NCBI RefSeq assembly: GCF_963678975.1
Contig: NC_089275.1
Location: forward strand, 11,129,682 to 11,193,681
Reading direction: 5' to 3'
Source: Dysidea avara
Lineage: Eukaryota > Porifera > Demospongiae > Dictyoceratida > Dysideidae
Length of the DNA: 64,000 nt
Numbering within the stretch: position 1 is the first letter of the stretch; each line of letters starts with the position of its first letter. Under the pieces are notes generated by a model. It searched no databases and was not told the DNA's origin. It saw only the letters and a list, made by a program, of their open reading frames with translations. The translations under genes were made by a program, and so were the position numbers. Shown here one piece after another: positions 55,501 through 64,000 of the stretch.

Positions 55501-56499
55501 GCGGCAAATAATAAACATGCAAAGAATTTCAGAGTGCTTATATAAAGTGATGATATGGGCATCTATAGTCGATTTCGCTAAAGGCTAGGCAGGCTGCAAC
55601 GTTTGGTTTGTTTCATGACTGCAGTTGGTCAGGTAATCCTGCATGTAAAGTCCACTTGCCACAGCCAGTGAGCACAATTATATATGTGGGTGATCATGAG
55701 TTTGAAAAGATCTTAATACATTTGATTATTCAGTGAATAGTCATATAATCAGGAATATCTAAATGTAATTGTGATATTTTTTACAAAATAAAATGGACAA
55801 TGTCTTAGTGCATAAAGATCTTCAACTACAAGTAATCAAAGGTATTAATGGTGCAAATTATGAACAACTCATATAACAGGTTGATTATAGTATGTTGTAC
55901 GTTTGAATACTTTGTCAAATGACAAATTTATGCAAAGATTACTTAGCAATTGTACACTGTATATACGTACTAGTTAAAGCACCGTTGTGAGTGCAGTATG
56001 GAAAATAGCACAAGGGCATGGGCCAGAGACTAATGCAGCACGAGGTGAAATCAAGTGTTGTATTCAACTCAAAAACATACCAGAGTGCTATTGTTTTCAT
56101 ACTGCACAAGCATGGCAGTGTTTCAACTGGTTTAAAGTGCTTTCTGGTCATCTTTGTTCGGAGTGTTCATTTTGTAGACTTGAACCGTATCAGTTTTCAG
56201 CCATCACACAATCAGTAAGTGTCTACATCATGTAAGTTTGGTCGTAAAACAAATAGATAGCATCGTTTTGGCTACTTCTGGTGATTTCAAATATTATGCA
56301 CATGATCTACATTGCTGTATTCTCTGTACGTAGTGCTGTATGGAAATAATAGCGCTCTTATTTGTGTTTGATCTTTGCCCACACAAGTGTTTTAAATTAA
56401 GGTTTGGACTTTTCTAACCAAAAATATCTCCGGCTATAACCAGCCTCACAATATCTTTATGCCATGCCCAAAAATGCCTTCAGTACGACCTGAAATACT
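55501..56499. other. Gene-free stretch
   Basis: No gene or repeat recognised. Overlapping frames at 55939-56235 on both strands cannot be told apart as coding. Confidence 0.4.
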
Positions 56500-56900
56500 T
56501 CCAAAACAATTTTTTTTCCTTTTATTTAGTGGAGTTTTCTACTTGCTGACTGCCTGACTGACTGATTAACTGATGCCTTCAGACATCGATAACATCTAAG
56601 GCGACAGGCTTCATTTTTTTCACCTTTGACATCATTTTAGCCTGACTGGTACCTTTTGGCATACCACAGTACATACAATGCATGCTTCATGAACCTACCT
56701 TTGTCCTCCGTTGTGTCCCATTTATCTTTGCTGACAGCACAAGGTGTCAATTTGAGGTAGCACGGCGTGATGGCTTTCCTACATGTGATGAGAATAATCC
56801 GAATTTTCTGTTGTGACTGATTAACTGCTGGTCCTTCTCCTGGTGTTTCTTTGTTTGTACCACTGTGTAACAGGCTGAACATAGCTGAAAGTGAAGCGTA
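56500..56900 (-). repeat. Dispersed repeat with coding-like stretch (partner 41990-42400)
   Basis: Inverted relative to the 42-kb copy. The open 81-codon frame (56882-56637) contains TPCAVSKDKWDTTEDKGRFM and KHALYVLWYAKRYQSG. Probably from an unclassified mobile element. Confidence 0.45.
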
Positions 56901-57180
56901 AGGCCACTTCTGAGTCAGTAATTGATAGTTGGGGTGTGTGAATTGTCAGTATTTTTCATGGTGACTGGATTTGGGCTTCTCCTTCATTTGTAGCACTGTG
57001 TAATGGGGTGAACATAGCAGAAAGCCAAGTGTAATGGCCACTTTATTTTTGAGTCAGTAATTGATAGCTGGGGCACACATTCAGGCAAAAACATTAACTC
57101 TGGTGCTCTCCTTTCTTTTGATGTGGTATGCGATGGTTCACCATGCAGTCACAATAATGTTACAAAAAAAGGTAAACAAA

Positions 57181-57438
57181 CAGGTATAAGGAAAAATTAG
57201 AAGTTTCAAGTTCGATTAGGGATCATAGAAAAAAAGTAGGGAAACAAGGTAAGTCGCCCACACCTGCAGATATACTAGTGGACATCCCTAATTCAGTCAT
57301 GGGTATAGACTGAAGTAGGGATTAAATGTCCACTAGTATATCTGTAGGGTTAGGTGACCTCCCTACTTTTTCTGTGATCCCTGACTTTTTCTATGATCCC
57401 TGATTGAAGTTAAGATTCCTAATTTTTCCTTATACTTG
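57181..57438. mobile_element. Palindromic MITE, CAGGTATAAGG ends
   Basis: CAGGTATAAGGAAAAATTAG and, inverted, CAAGTATAAGGAAAAATTAG form the ends. A second inverted pair (CAGATATACTAGTGGACAT) flanks the centre near 57315. No target duplication is clear. Confidence 0.7.
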
Positions 57439-58436
57439 TCAATTTACATCTGGCATGTAAGCATATTAAAACAACCAACAACTGCATAATTGACTAGTCT
57501 GCATTATAACCTCACTTATAAAAGGATCTAAACAGCAAAATTATTGTGTACATATAAGCCTAAAATTACTCTCTGGAATTCATGTAATTTTATCTTCCTT
57601 GTAGCTCTTCAAGTAAGCAGTCCAGCTGATGATACCTAAGAAACTTGCCTTGATATCAAATATATATCTTGTTTAAGTTTTTAACACTGTAGCTAAACTA
57701 TGTCATTATGACCATTTGAAGCTTATTTTTACGGCTATGATTCAATTAGATCACTAGATCACTGTTATTGACTATACATTTACCTGTAACATATTAGTGT
57801 GGTCAGAAAGTTGACATATGCACACACATCCAATTTTGGTGATTTTCGTAAGTAGAGTTTGGAAAAAAACATGATTGTGTCTCATTCAAGTCATTGTCAT
57901 CACTACATTGTGCAGCTCCAGTTTTCATTCCAGAATTCAGATGGCAACATCAAACTGCACAATATAGTGTGTTTATCAATAATAGCTACATTACTGATTG
58001 TGGTCAGTCAATGAGTGGTTTATATACTTGATTGTAAAACAGGGTGGAAGGTACCTTAATTCTTCCATCAGCATAATATGAAATAGCCAATGTGTATATG
58101 GTATAATGGTTCCTGTAGCAGGATTGTTAACTGAAAAATAAGTTTAACGCATTCACCCTTTTCCCTTCACCTATACAACTTTATAAAGTGTGTATATAGT
58201 TTAACTTATTATACACACTAGGTTAAATGTTTGACTTCAGAAATTGTGTAGATGTGGTTTTACAGATACTGTATTTGTAGAGCCATGAACATTTAAACAA
58301 CATGAGTTTATATTTATAATGTAATGAGCTAGTGTGTATGCAACTTGAATGATGGGATATTTTGAGTTAGTAGCTCACACACGTTCTCGGAACCAAGGAG
58401 GGAAGTTGCACTCGGTCATTGGTACATATGTGGTTG

Positions 58437-58701
58437 CAGGAGTTCATAATATTTGTGTAGGGGAGAGTGTCTAACTGCCAGTATGGCCTGTACAAACAGT
58501 GCTGCAAGTTCACTTTTGATCATATGTACACCTCAAGCCTGATTCTACTGATGGCAAAGAACTGTTGATAGGTGATGATGATTGACGTTGATGAGGTCAA
58601 GTCTTTCTTCTAAGAGAAGCCTGAGGTGTTACTTGCAGCAGTGTGCTTGCTAAATGTTCTCCAGTTAGACACTCTCCCCATAGAAATATTATGAACTCTT
58701 G
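58437..58701. mobile_element. MITE with CARGAGTTCATAATATTT ends and 7-bp duplication
   Basis: CAGGAGTTCATAATATTT and, inverted, CAAGAGTTCATAATATTT, with GGGGAGAGTGTCTAACTG inside both ends. GTGGTTG lies on both sides (58430-58436, 58702-58708). The paralogous flank of gene A (about 23358) is the empty site. Confidence 0.82.
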
Positions 58702-58933
58702 GTGGTTGTAAGTCATCAATACCTTCACTATGAAACAATTAATTGTTTTGTAGAATTTTTGAAAATCTTACACTTATAATATTGATGGTACAGTAATTAT
58801 ATAATAACTTTGATAAATTGTTTACATTGGGATAACATAAATATAAACTTTTTAATAGTATATTAATGTAACTTGTTTGTACATAAGTAAAAGAGTTGTA
58901 AATAGCCTGCTTAAAATAGCGTAAATTACAAAA

Positions 58934-60587
58934 TCAATAATTAATTGAAGTAAATAATGGTTGGCCGTGAAATTCTTCACAATTTATATAATGCAAAACT
59001 CCTATGAATAGTAAACGATTAAGTGTAGTGCCAACAACATCATTGACAGCTGTCAGAGTAGTGTGTTCACTCAGGAATTTGTATGCCTTACAGAATCGGA
59101 CTCTGCCTCTGGATAAGTAAGTTCTTAACATGTTTCTAATTTCTGTATTGGTTATATGTGGGCATTTCTCCAGTAGTAGGGCAACAGCTCCAGTGACTAT
59201 TGGAGAACTCTGAGAAGTTCCTGATCGGAATCTTTGACATGTGTTACATTTGTCTCCATTATTAGCTGTGGAATTGTAACAGGGGATGTTAGGGATACAT
59301 ATGTCACTACTGAGGATGGTATAGCCGGGAGCAAACACATCCACACATGATCCCATGTTGGTGATTAAACTTCTACCTTTAAATTCACCCATCAATGCAT
59401 TATCATCCATGTCAGTAGCAGCTACATTGATAACACCATTATAACCTGCTGGATAAACTTTACAGGAGTCATAATTTAGTTTCCTAAAGCCATCACGACC
59501 ATTCCCAGCAGAAGCAGTGATTACTACACCATCAGCTATTAATCCTTTCACAAATTTACTAACACTTTCCATTATTGCACTTCCGGCAAGAGACATGTTA
59601 ATAATTGCTCGGGTTCCATTTCTGCTTTTCCTATGTTCACGAACACACATTAGTCCATCAAGGAGAGATGCCTCAGAAGCTCGGCCTCTACAGTTTGCTA
59701 CTCTTACAGAAAACAAAGTTACACTAGTGGCTAGTCCAGTACCATTTCCACCAACAAGACCAGCTACATGAGTTCCATGACCATTGCAGTCTTCCCCTTT
59801 ACGTGTTGTGTTATCTATCTTGTCAATTGGATCACAGCCTGGATAGTGAGCTCTACCATTGAATACACTGTGATTATAGTGAATACCAGTGTCCAGTACA
59901 TATACATCAACTGATTTCCCAGTGTATTGGCTAGCAGTGTACTTCTGATCCAATGGCAATGCCTGTTGGTCTACTCTATCCAAGTGCCATCCTGGCTTGG
60001 CAGATGAAACAGAATCAGTTCCAGATACGAATACAATGTATTCATTTTCCTTTACTTCCCAAACTAATTTGTGATGCGTAACCTGCAAGTATATTGTTAA
60101 GCAGTAGTGATACCAGCAAATTGCACCATAATATAATTAAAGGAGGTAAAAATCTGAGTAATAGAGTTTCACTTCTACCGTTTGATGAATGTAATACCAG
60201 TAGCTGATGTGTATACATGCAGTAAAATTATATAGCACTGAAATGAATGTAACTGCATGTGTCTTGCTGATGGCAAAAATATATAACCATTACTCTTACC
60301 CATTTTAATGCTCTTTCTGACAGTCTTGCTGATAAACATTTAATGTTAGGATATTCTGCAATTATCTTTGCTTCAAACTTTGCTCTTCTACTGGACCTTC
60401 TATTCAGCTGCTGAACAAAGTGACGTAGTTGTGCATCAGTTGTACTGTTCTCAAAGTGGATGATGTAAGTTCCTGGGTTACGTAATTTTTCATCAGCAGA
60501 TCTTTTAACTCTTGCAACACCAGAAACATCTTGGATTATGACACAACCAAAGATCAGTACAAGAATTAGGCACTGGTAATATCTCAT
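58934..60587 (-). CDS. Secreted subtilisin-like serine protease paralog B (S8A, proteinase K-like)
   Basis: Coding exons 60587-60300 and 60082-58934 join over a 217-bp phase-0 intron (TGG|GTAAGA to TTGCAG|GTT), giving 478 residues. Residues 1-23 are a signal peptide, KR lies at 28-29, and an I9-type propeptide (PGTYIIHFENS...) reaches about 116, which would chaperone folding and be cleaved. The catalytic domain has Asp160 (VYVLDTGI), His198 (HGTHVAG) and Ser in SGTSQSSP, plus Asn of SAGN as oxyanion hole and SLAG for substrate binding. All expected active-site residues are present, so an active extracellular or lysosomal endopeptidase is likely. There is no C-terminal P or Cys-rich domain. 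Substrate unknown. Same upstream non-coding exon and TATA box as gene A. Confidence 0.93.
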
Positions 60588-60593
60588 TTTTAA

Positions 60594-60675
60594 CTGTAAG
60601 TAATATGCATAAGATACCAGCTACTCTATAAAATTATAGTTATGTATAGGTTTACAGTCAGTAGTGCATACATAC
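60594..60675 (-). other. 5' UTR intron of protease gene B
   Basis: 82-bp intron from CAAAG|GTATGT to TTACAG|TTAAAAATG, immediately before the start codon. It matches gene A in position and length. Confidence 0.75.
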
Positions 60676-60768
60676 CTTTGGATCAGCACGGCAGAGTATC
60701 ACTGATTAGTTGCAAGTTACCAGCACTGTCTCCAGTGTGATTGATGTATACTGCTCTCCAGCCAGTCC

Positions 60769-60775
60769 TTTTATA
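60769..60775 (-). promoter_or_regulatory. TATA box of protease gene B
   Basis: TATAAAAGGACTGG on the minus strand, followed by GGAGAGCAG and CACTGGAGA at the same distances as in gene A. A start site near 60740 is expected. Confidence 0.7.
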
Positions 60776-60795
60776 GTGCACAATATTACACTATA

Positions 60796-61414
60796 ATGGC
60801 TTCCCAGATTGAATCACTAGAAAGAAAGAATAATTTGGTAGAGTCCCCTAGCTAATATTGTGTCACTCAGACATGCATGAAAAGTATATAACTGTGTCAG
60901 TAACCATTCAGCAGCACAAGGAAACATAAATTAGTCACTAGATGTTTTAGAACCTCAACGTGTTAGAGTTGTATGTAAATGTCTGTAAAACTAATGATGA
61001 TATTGATGAGACAAGCTTTACTACAACAAACGATTAATGTTACTAATTATAAGATCATGAATTAAATATCCTTTTTTGCGTGTATCCTATAAATTTACTC
61101 GGTACCAGCAAACAGACACAGATAAACTACTACAGTTGCTGCTTAGTAATAAATAATGATTGTCACATGATTTGACTTGTCCACGCCACATACAAACTTT
61201 TTGTAGATTCGGGAGTTCTGCTTGGAGACATGCATACACCTGGTATATGAAATGTTGAGATGACACACTTAGTGCTTGCTTCATGCATGTAAGATTACTT
61301 TTGGTAACACGAAACTTTCCAAGTCTTTAAATAAATCTAGTGAAACTTTGTCACATTATTCTACTATGTAACAGCTAGCTTTAAACTGACCAATTGCAAG
61401 GTAATAGTTGCTAC
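60796..61414. other. Gene-free stretch upstream of protease gene B
   Basis: AT-rich; no gene or repeat recognised. Confidence 0.45.
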
Positions 61415-61748
61415 TAGTGCTGAAACGATTATTCGGTTATTTGACTATTTGGTCGGTATGACACTATTCGATTCGTTAAAATGCTATTCGAATAATCGTT
61501 AGCACTTTGTACACTGTATTCAAATGGGAAAGCCAGCTTGAAACTTAAGATTGTGAATGAAGTGATCTATGCTGTAAAAATTCTATTTTAGAAAAGATAG
61601 AAATAGTTCTTAGGGTTTACCTTGCTCCCTAACAAAAGGTTTCAGTACTTATTCAATAGAAGTATATAAGCTTAATGAATAATCGAATGTTCGATTGATT
61701 TGTTCACAACTATTTGAATAGTAAAAATTGCTGTTCGTTTCAACGCTA
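61415..61748. mobile_element. hAT MITE, GTTGCTAC duplication
   Basis: TAGTGCTGAAACGATTATTCG-type start and, inverted, TAGCGTTGAAACGAACAG. Flanks GTTGCTAC (61407-61414) and GTTTCTAC (61749-61756) differ at one base. The interior is full of ATTCG and CGAAT motifs, typical of this hAT type. Confidence 0.78.
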
Positions 61749-62183
61749 GTTTCTACCTTATTTGCAAGATGTACTATGATTTGTCAAGTTTGAAGTGACT
61801 GGTTTCAAGTCACAATATAATAATGTAACTCATAGTTTGGCTGCAAAATAAAGATGATTTGCAGCTGTTTCAATTCATGCACACAAGGTAATTGGATATG
61901 GAACCACTTGATGATCATGATGATGCAGGTAATGTTATATGATGTTTTACCAACTTATGGTTTGTTATTATAAATGTGATGTGTGCATACAATCAAGCGT
62001 GTGGATTTTTTGTGCTTGCATTTAAAGAAAATCCATCTTAAATTCAGCAGTGCGAAATCATATATGATTGAAAACAGGTGGTTGCAACATTATTTACAGA
62101 AATCAGTACTATTTAGTTACAAGCTTTGTTACAACACCTGGATGTGCTCAATAAAGGTACTTCCAACACATACCATATATGTA
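61749..62183. other. Gene-free stretch
   Basis: Nothing recognised; an 81-codon frame at 61983-62228 runs into the next MITE. Confidence 0.4.
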
Positions 62184-62392
62184 GAGGGAAACTTTGGTGG
62201 GGGTAAACTTTGGCAAATTGCAAGCTAATTAAATTGCATATGGCAAAATAAACTTTGGCAAAATAAACTTTGGCAAATTCAACCTCAATGTTTAGCTATA
62301 AAGATGCTAATGTGAGGCGTTATGAGTAAATGGCGGGTTAAACGTTGGCAATTTTACAGCAAATCACGCCAAATTCACCAAAAGTTTCCCTC
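62184..62392. mobile_element. Tc1/mariner-like MITE, TA duplication
   Basis: GAGGGAAACTTTGGTG and, inverted, GAGGGAAACTTTTGGTG with TA on both sides (62182-62183, 62393-62394). Internal AAACTTTGGCAAA repeats. Same group as 41000-41488. Confidence 0.72.
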
Positions 62393-62510
62393 TAAGTACT
62401 ACCTGTACTTCACTGATTGATATGTGCATATGTATAGATGAGACTATTAAATGTGTATATGTTGAGATGCTATCCCACTAGGGACTTGTGATTAGTACTA
62501 GTAATAGCAT

Positions 62511-62648
62511 GGGTAGCAGTGAAATTTGGGATAAATATCACGAGTGTTGTATTGGAAATGGGGATAAATTTCACGAGGCGAAGCCGAGTGAAATTTACCA
62601 TTTCCAATACAACAAGAGTGGTATTTATCCCAAATTTCACTGCTACCC
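62511..62648. repeat. Palindromic element with GGGTAGCAGTG ends
   Basis: GGGTAGCAGTGAAATTTGGG, ATAAATATCAC and TGTATTGGAAATGG are mirrored by the right half. A related fragment is at 62825-62885. The frame across it is a palindrome by-product. Confidence 0.78.
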
Positions 62649-62885
62649 ATCATCATAACCCATGCTATTCCCAGTTAATACCATACTCGCTGCATATGCT
62701 GCATTAGCTTTGCTATGTACGCAATTTGTCACTATGTACTAAACACGAGTCGACACTAATTGGCGCTACATTGTTAACATAAATTCTAGCCAATGAAATT
62801 GCAATTACAACTTTTCCACTGCTGTCAGTGAAATACGGGATAAATTTCACTGCTACTATTGAGACTTTTGTACGGGCAGTGAAAC

Positions 62886-63788
62886 AGGTATGGTATTAAA
62901 GTGAAAATACAAGGAGTCAGAAACATGTAACTAAAACTCTGGAATACAGAAAAAAAATCCCCAGACCTGTTGGTGACTGGATCCACAGCAACATGCCATT
63001 TAGGCGTGCACCAAGGGAACCACAACAGCTGGGATCTGAAATCTTCTCTGCATTTAACCCATACTTAAATATTAACTTCTGCTATATATTTCTAATACCA
63101 CTATAGTTTTAATACAACATCTCGTCTGACATCTTCCATCTAGATGCCATTACAGATATTTCTATTGTTTTGTACCAATATATTATATGTTGCAAGCAAT
63201 TTGGTAACAAAGCACAAATTCCAGGTGGTTTTTCTGATGTGTGTTTATCAATAAAAAAGAAAATCATGACTGGCTTAATGAAGATATCAAAACCAAAGCA
63301 AAAAATGTTGAAGACATTAGTCATCGGCTGTTAGAAAGCCTGCCATGTTTGCAAAATTCTATTTTGGTAATAGAAACATTGAAACACGTGGGGTAAATCA
63401 CTAAAATGTGCATGTTACAGAATATAACTATTTCACATAATTATTTATGTACACAGTGAATTAATGTTCATATTGATAAGCAGATACCATCACATTTTCC
63501 TGCTCATAGTGAATTTGTTTTGTTTATCTACACTTAAGTACTAAATGTTTCATGAGATGAGTTTCCTTACTTGCTGCACATGAGTGGATGCATATGGAAA
63601 GCATATTTATAAAGCTTAGTTTGGTCTTCATAATATAGACTGTTAACATTATAGTAAAAGATAATTCAGTATGTATGCTGTTACATAATGCTTACATTAC
63701 TGTATCTACTGATTCATTGCTATTACATAGGAAATCTGTGTGCACGTGGATAGTGTGATAAGAAAATTGGCGTGCTTGTGTATGTTGT
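62886..63788. other. Gene-free stretch
   Basis: No gene or repeat supported. Confidence 0.4.
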
Positions 63789-63807
63789 GTGTGTGTGTGT
63801 GTGTGTT
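63789..63807 (+). repeat. (GT)n microsatellite
   Basis: Short run of about nine GT units just before the SINE-like head. Confidence 0.9.
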
Positions 63808-63811
63808 GTGA

Positions 63812-64000
63812 GGCAGTATAGCCAAATGGTTAGGGCATCTGCCTGGTGATCGAGAGGTTCCAGGTTCAATTCTCGGCTATGCCACTTCGGTTTTGTTGTT
63901 GTTTCCTTGAGCAGGAAACTTTACTCACATTGCTCCAGTCTACCCAGCTGTTTAAATGTGGACCTAGTGGCCTGGTGTCAACTGGAGAAGCAGCCCACCC
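63812..64000 (+). repeat. tRNA-derived SINE, runs off window
   Basis: TATAGCCAAATGGTTAGGGC resembles an A box and CCAGGTTCAATTCTCGG a B box, at tRNA-like spacing. The unrelated tail (TGAGCAGGAAACTTTACTCA...) and weak acceptor and anticodon pairing argue for a SINE and not a tRNA gene. Confidence 0.65.

Larger units (their letters stand above)
57567..60795 (-). repeat. Segmental duplication unit B (protease gene B plus downstream flank)
   Basis: Partner of 22265-25390 in the same orientation. The copy carries an extra 265-bp transposon at 58437-58701 that the other lacks, so that insertion postdates the duplication. Confidence 0.9.

Noticed and set aside
63812..63900. Possible functional tRNA gene
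   Set aside because: A and B boxes are present but stems pair poorly and a SINE-type tail follows.

Overview
The window looks like AT-rich, repeat-dense nuclear DNA from a marine invertebrate. A sponge is my best guess, because of the compact introns (82-166 bp), the CR1-like LINEs and the very dense small DNA transposons. I see no marker gene that settles the phylum. There is no operon structure, rRNA or CRISPR array. Host genes are few; most of the sequence is mobile DNA of several ages, often nested.

The two convincing host genes are minus-strand paralogous secreted subtilisin-like proteases (S8A, proteinase K type): gene A (23557-25156) and gene B (58934-60587). They share a TATA box, a non-coding first exon with an ~82-bp intron, a second exon for signal peptide and I9-type propeptide, a phase-0 intron, and a single 382-residue exon for the rest. 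Gene B keeps the Asp/His/Ser triad. Gene A has an open frame but Asn in place of the catalytic Asp, plus changes in the substrate-binding and serine motifs, so it is probably a pseudoprotease. Homology runs about 1.3 kb past each stop codon, so a block of about 3.1-3.2 kb was duplicated.

Layout: 1-4850 is a Ty3/gypsy element (protease, RT, RNase H, integrase, 3' LTR) with stop codons and three small transposons inside. 5273-8834 is a nearly full-length CR1/L2-like LINE with a 2A-like motif, PHD finger, endonuclease and RT. 9045-21600 is layered repeats: a TTA-TSD element, a 31-bp minisatellite, LINE fragments, long inverted repeats, a (CA)65 tract, a hAT inside a LINE inside another repeat, and a hAT inside a hAT inside a palindromic element. 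22265-25390 is protease gene A. 25560-38390 is again repeats: dispersed families here called R1 and R2, a 1.6-kb higher-order minisatellite, hAT-type elements with 5-bp or 8-bp duplications, SINE-like and LINE 3' ends. 38390-57560 is mostly unrecognised non-coding DNA with a few repeats and some weak exon candidates at 54.1-55.5 kb. 57567-60795 is protease gene B, and the rest holds small transposons and a SINE.

The TSD and TIR assignments were read by eye. Several are confirmed because removing the insertion and one TSD copy restores a reading frame or matches an uninterrupted copy elsewhere in the window. The names R1, R2 and P1 are working labels for this report only.
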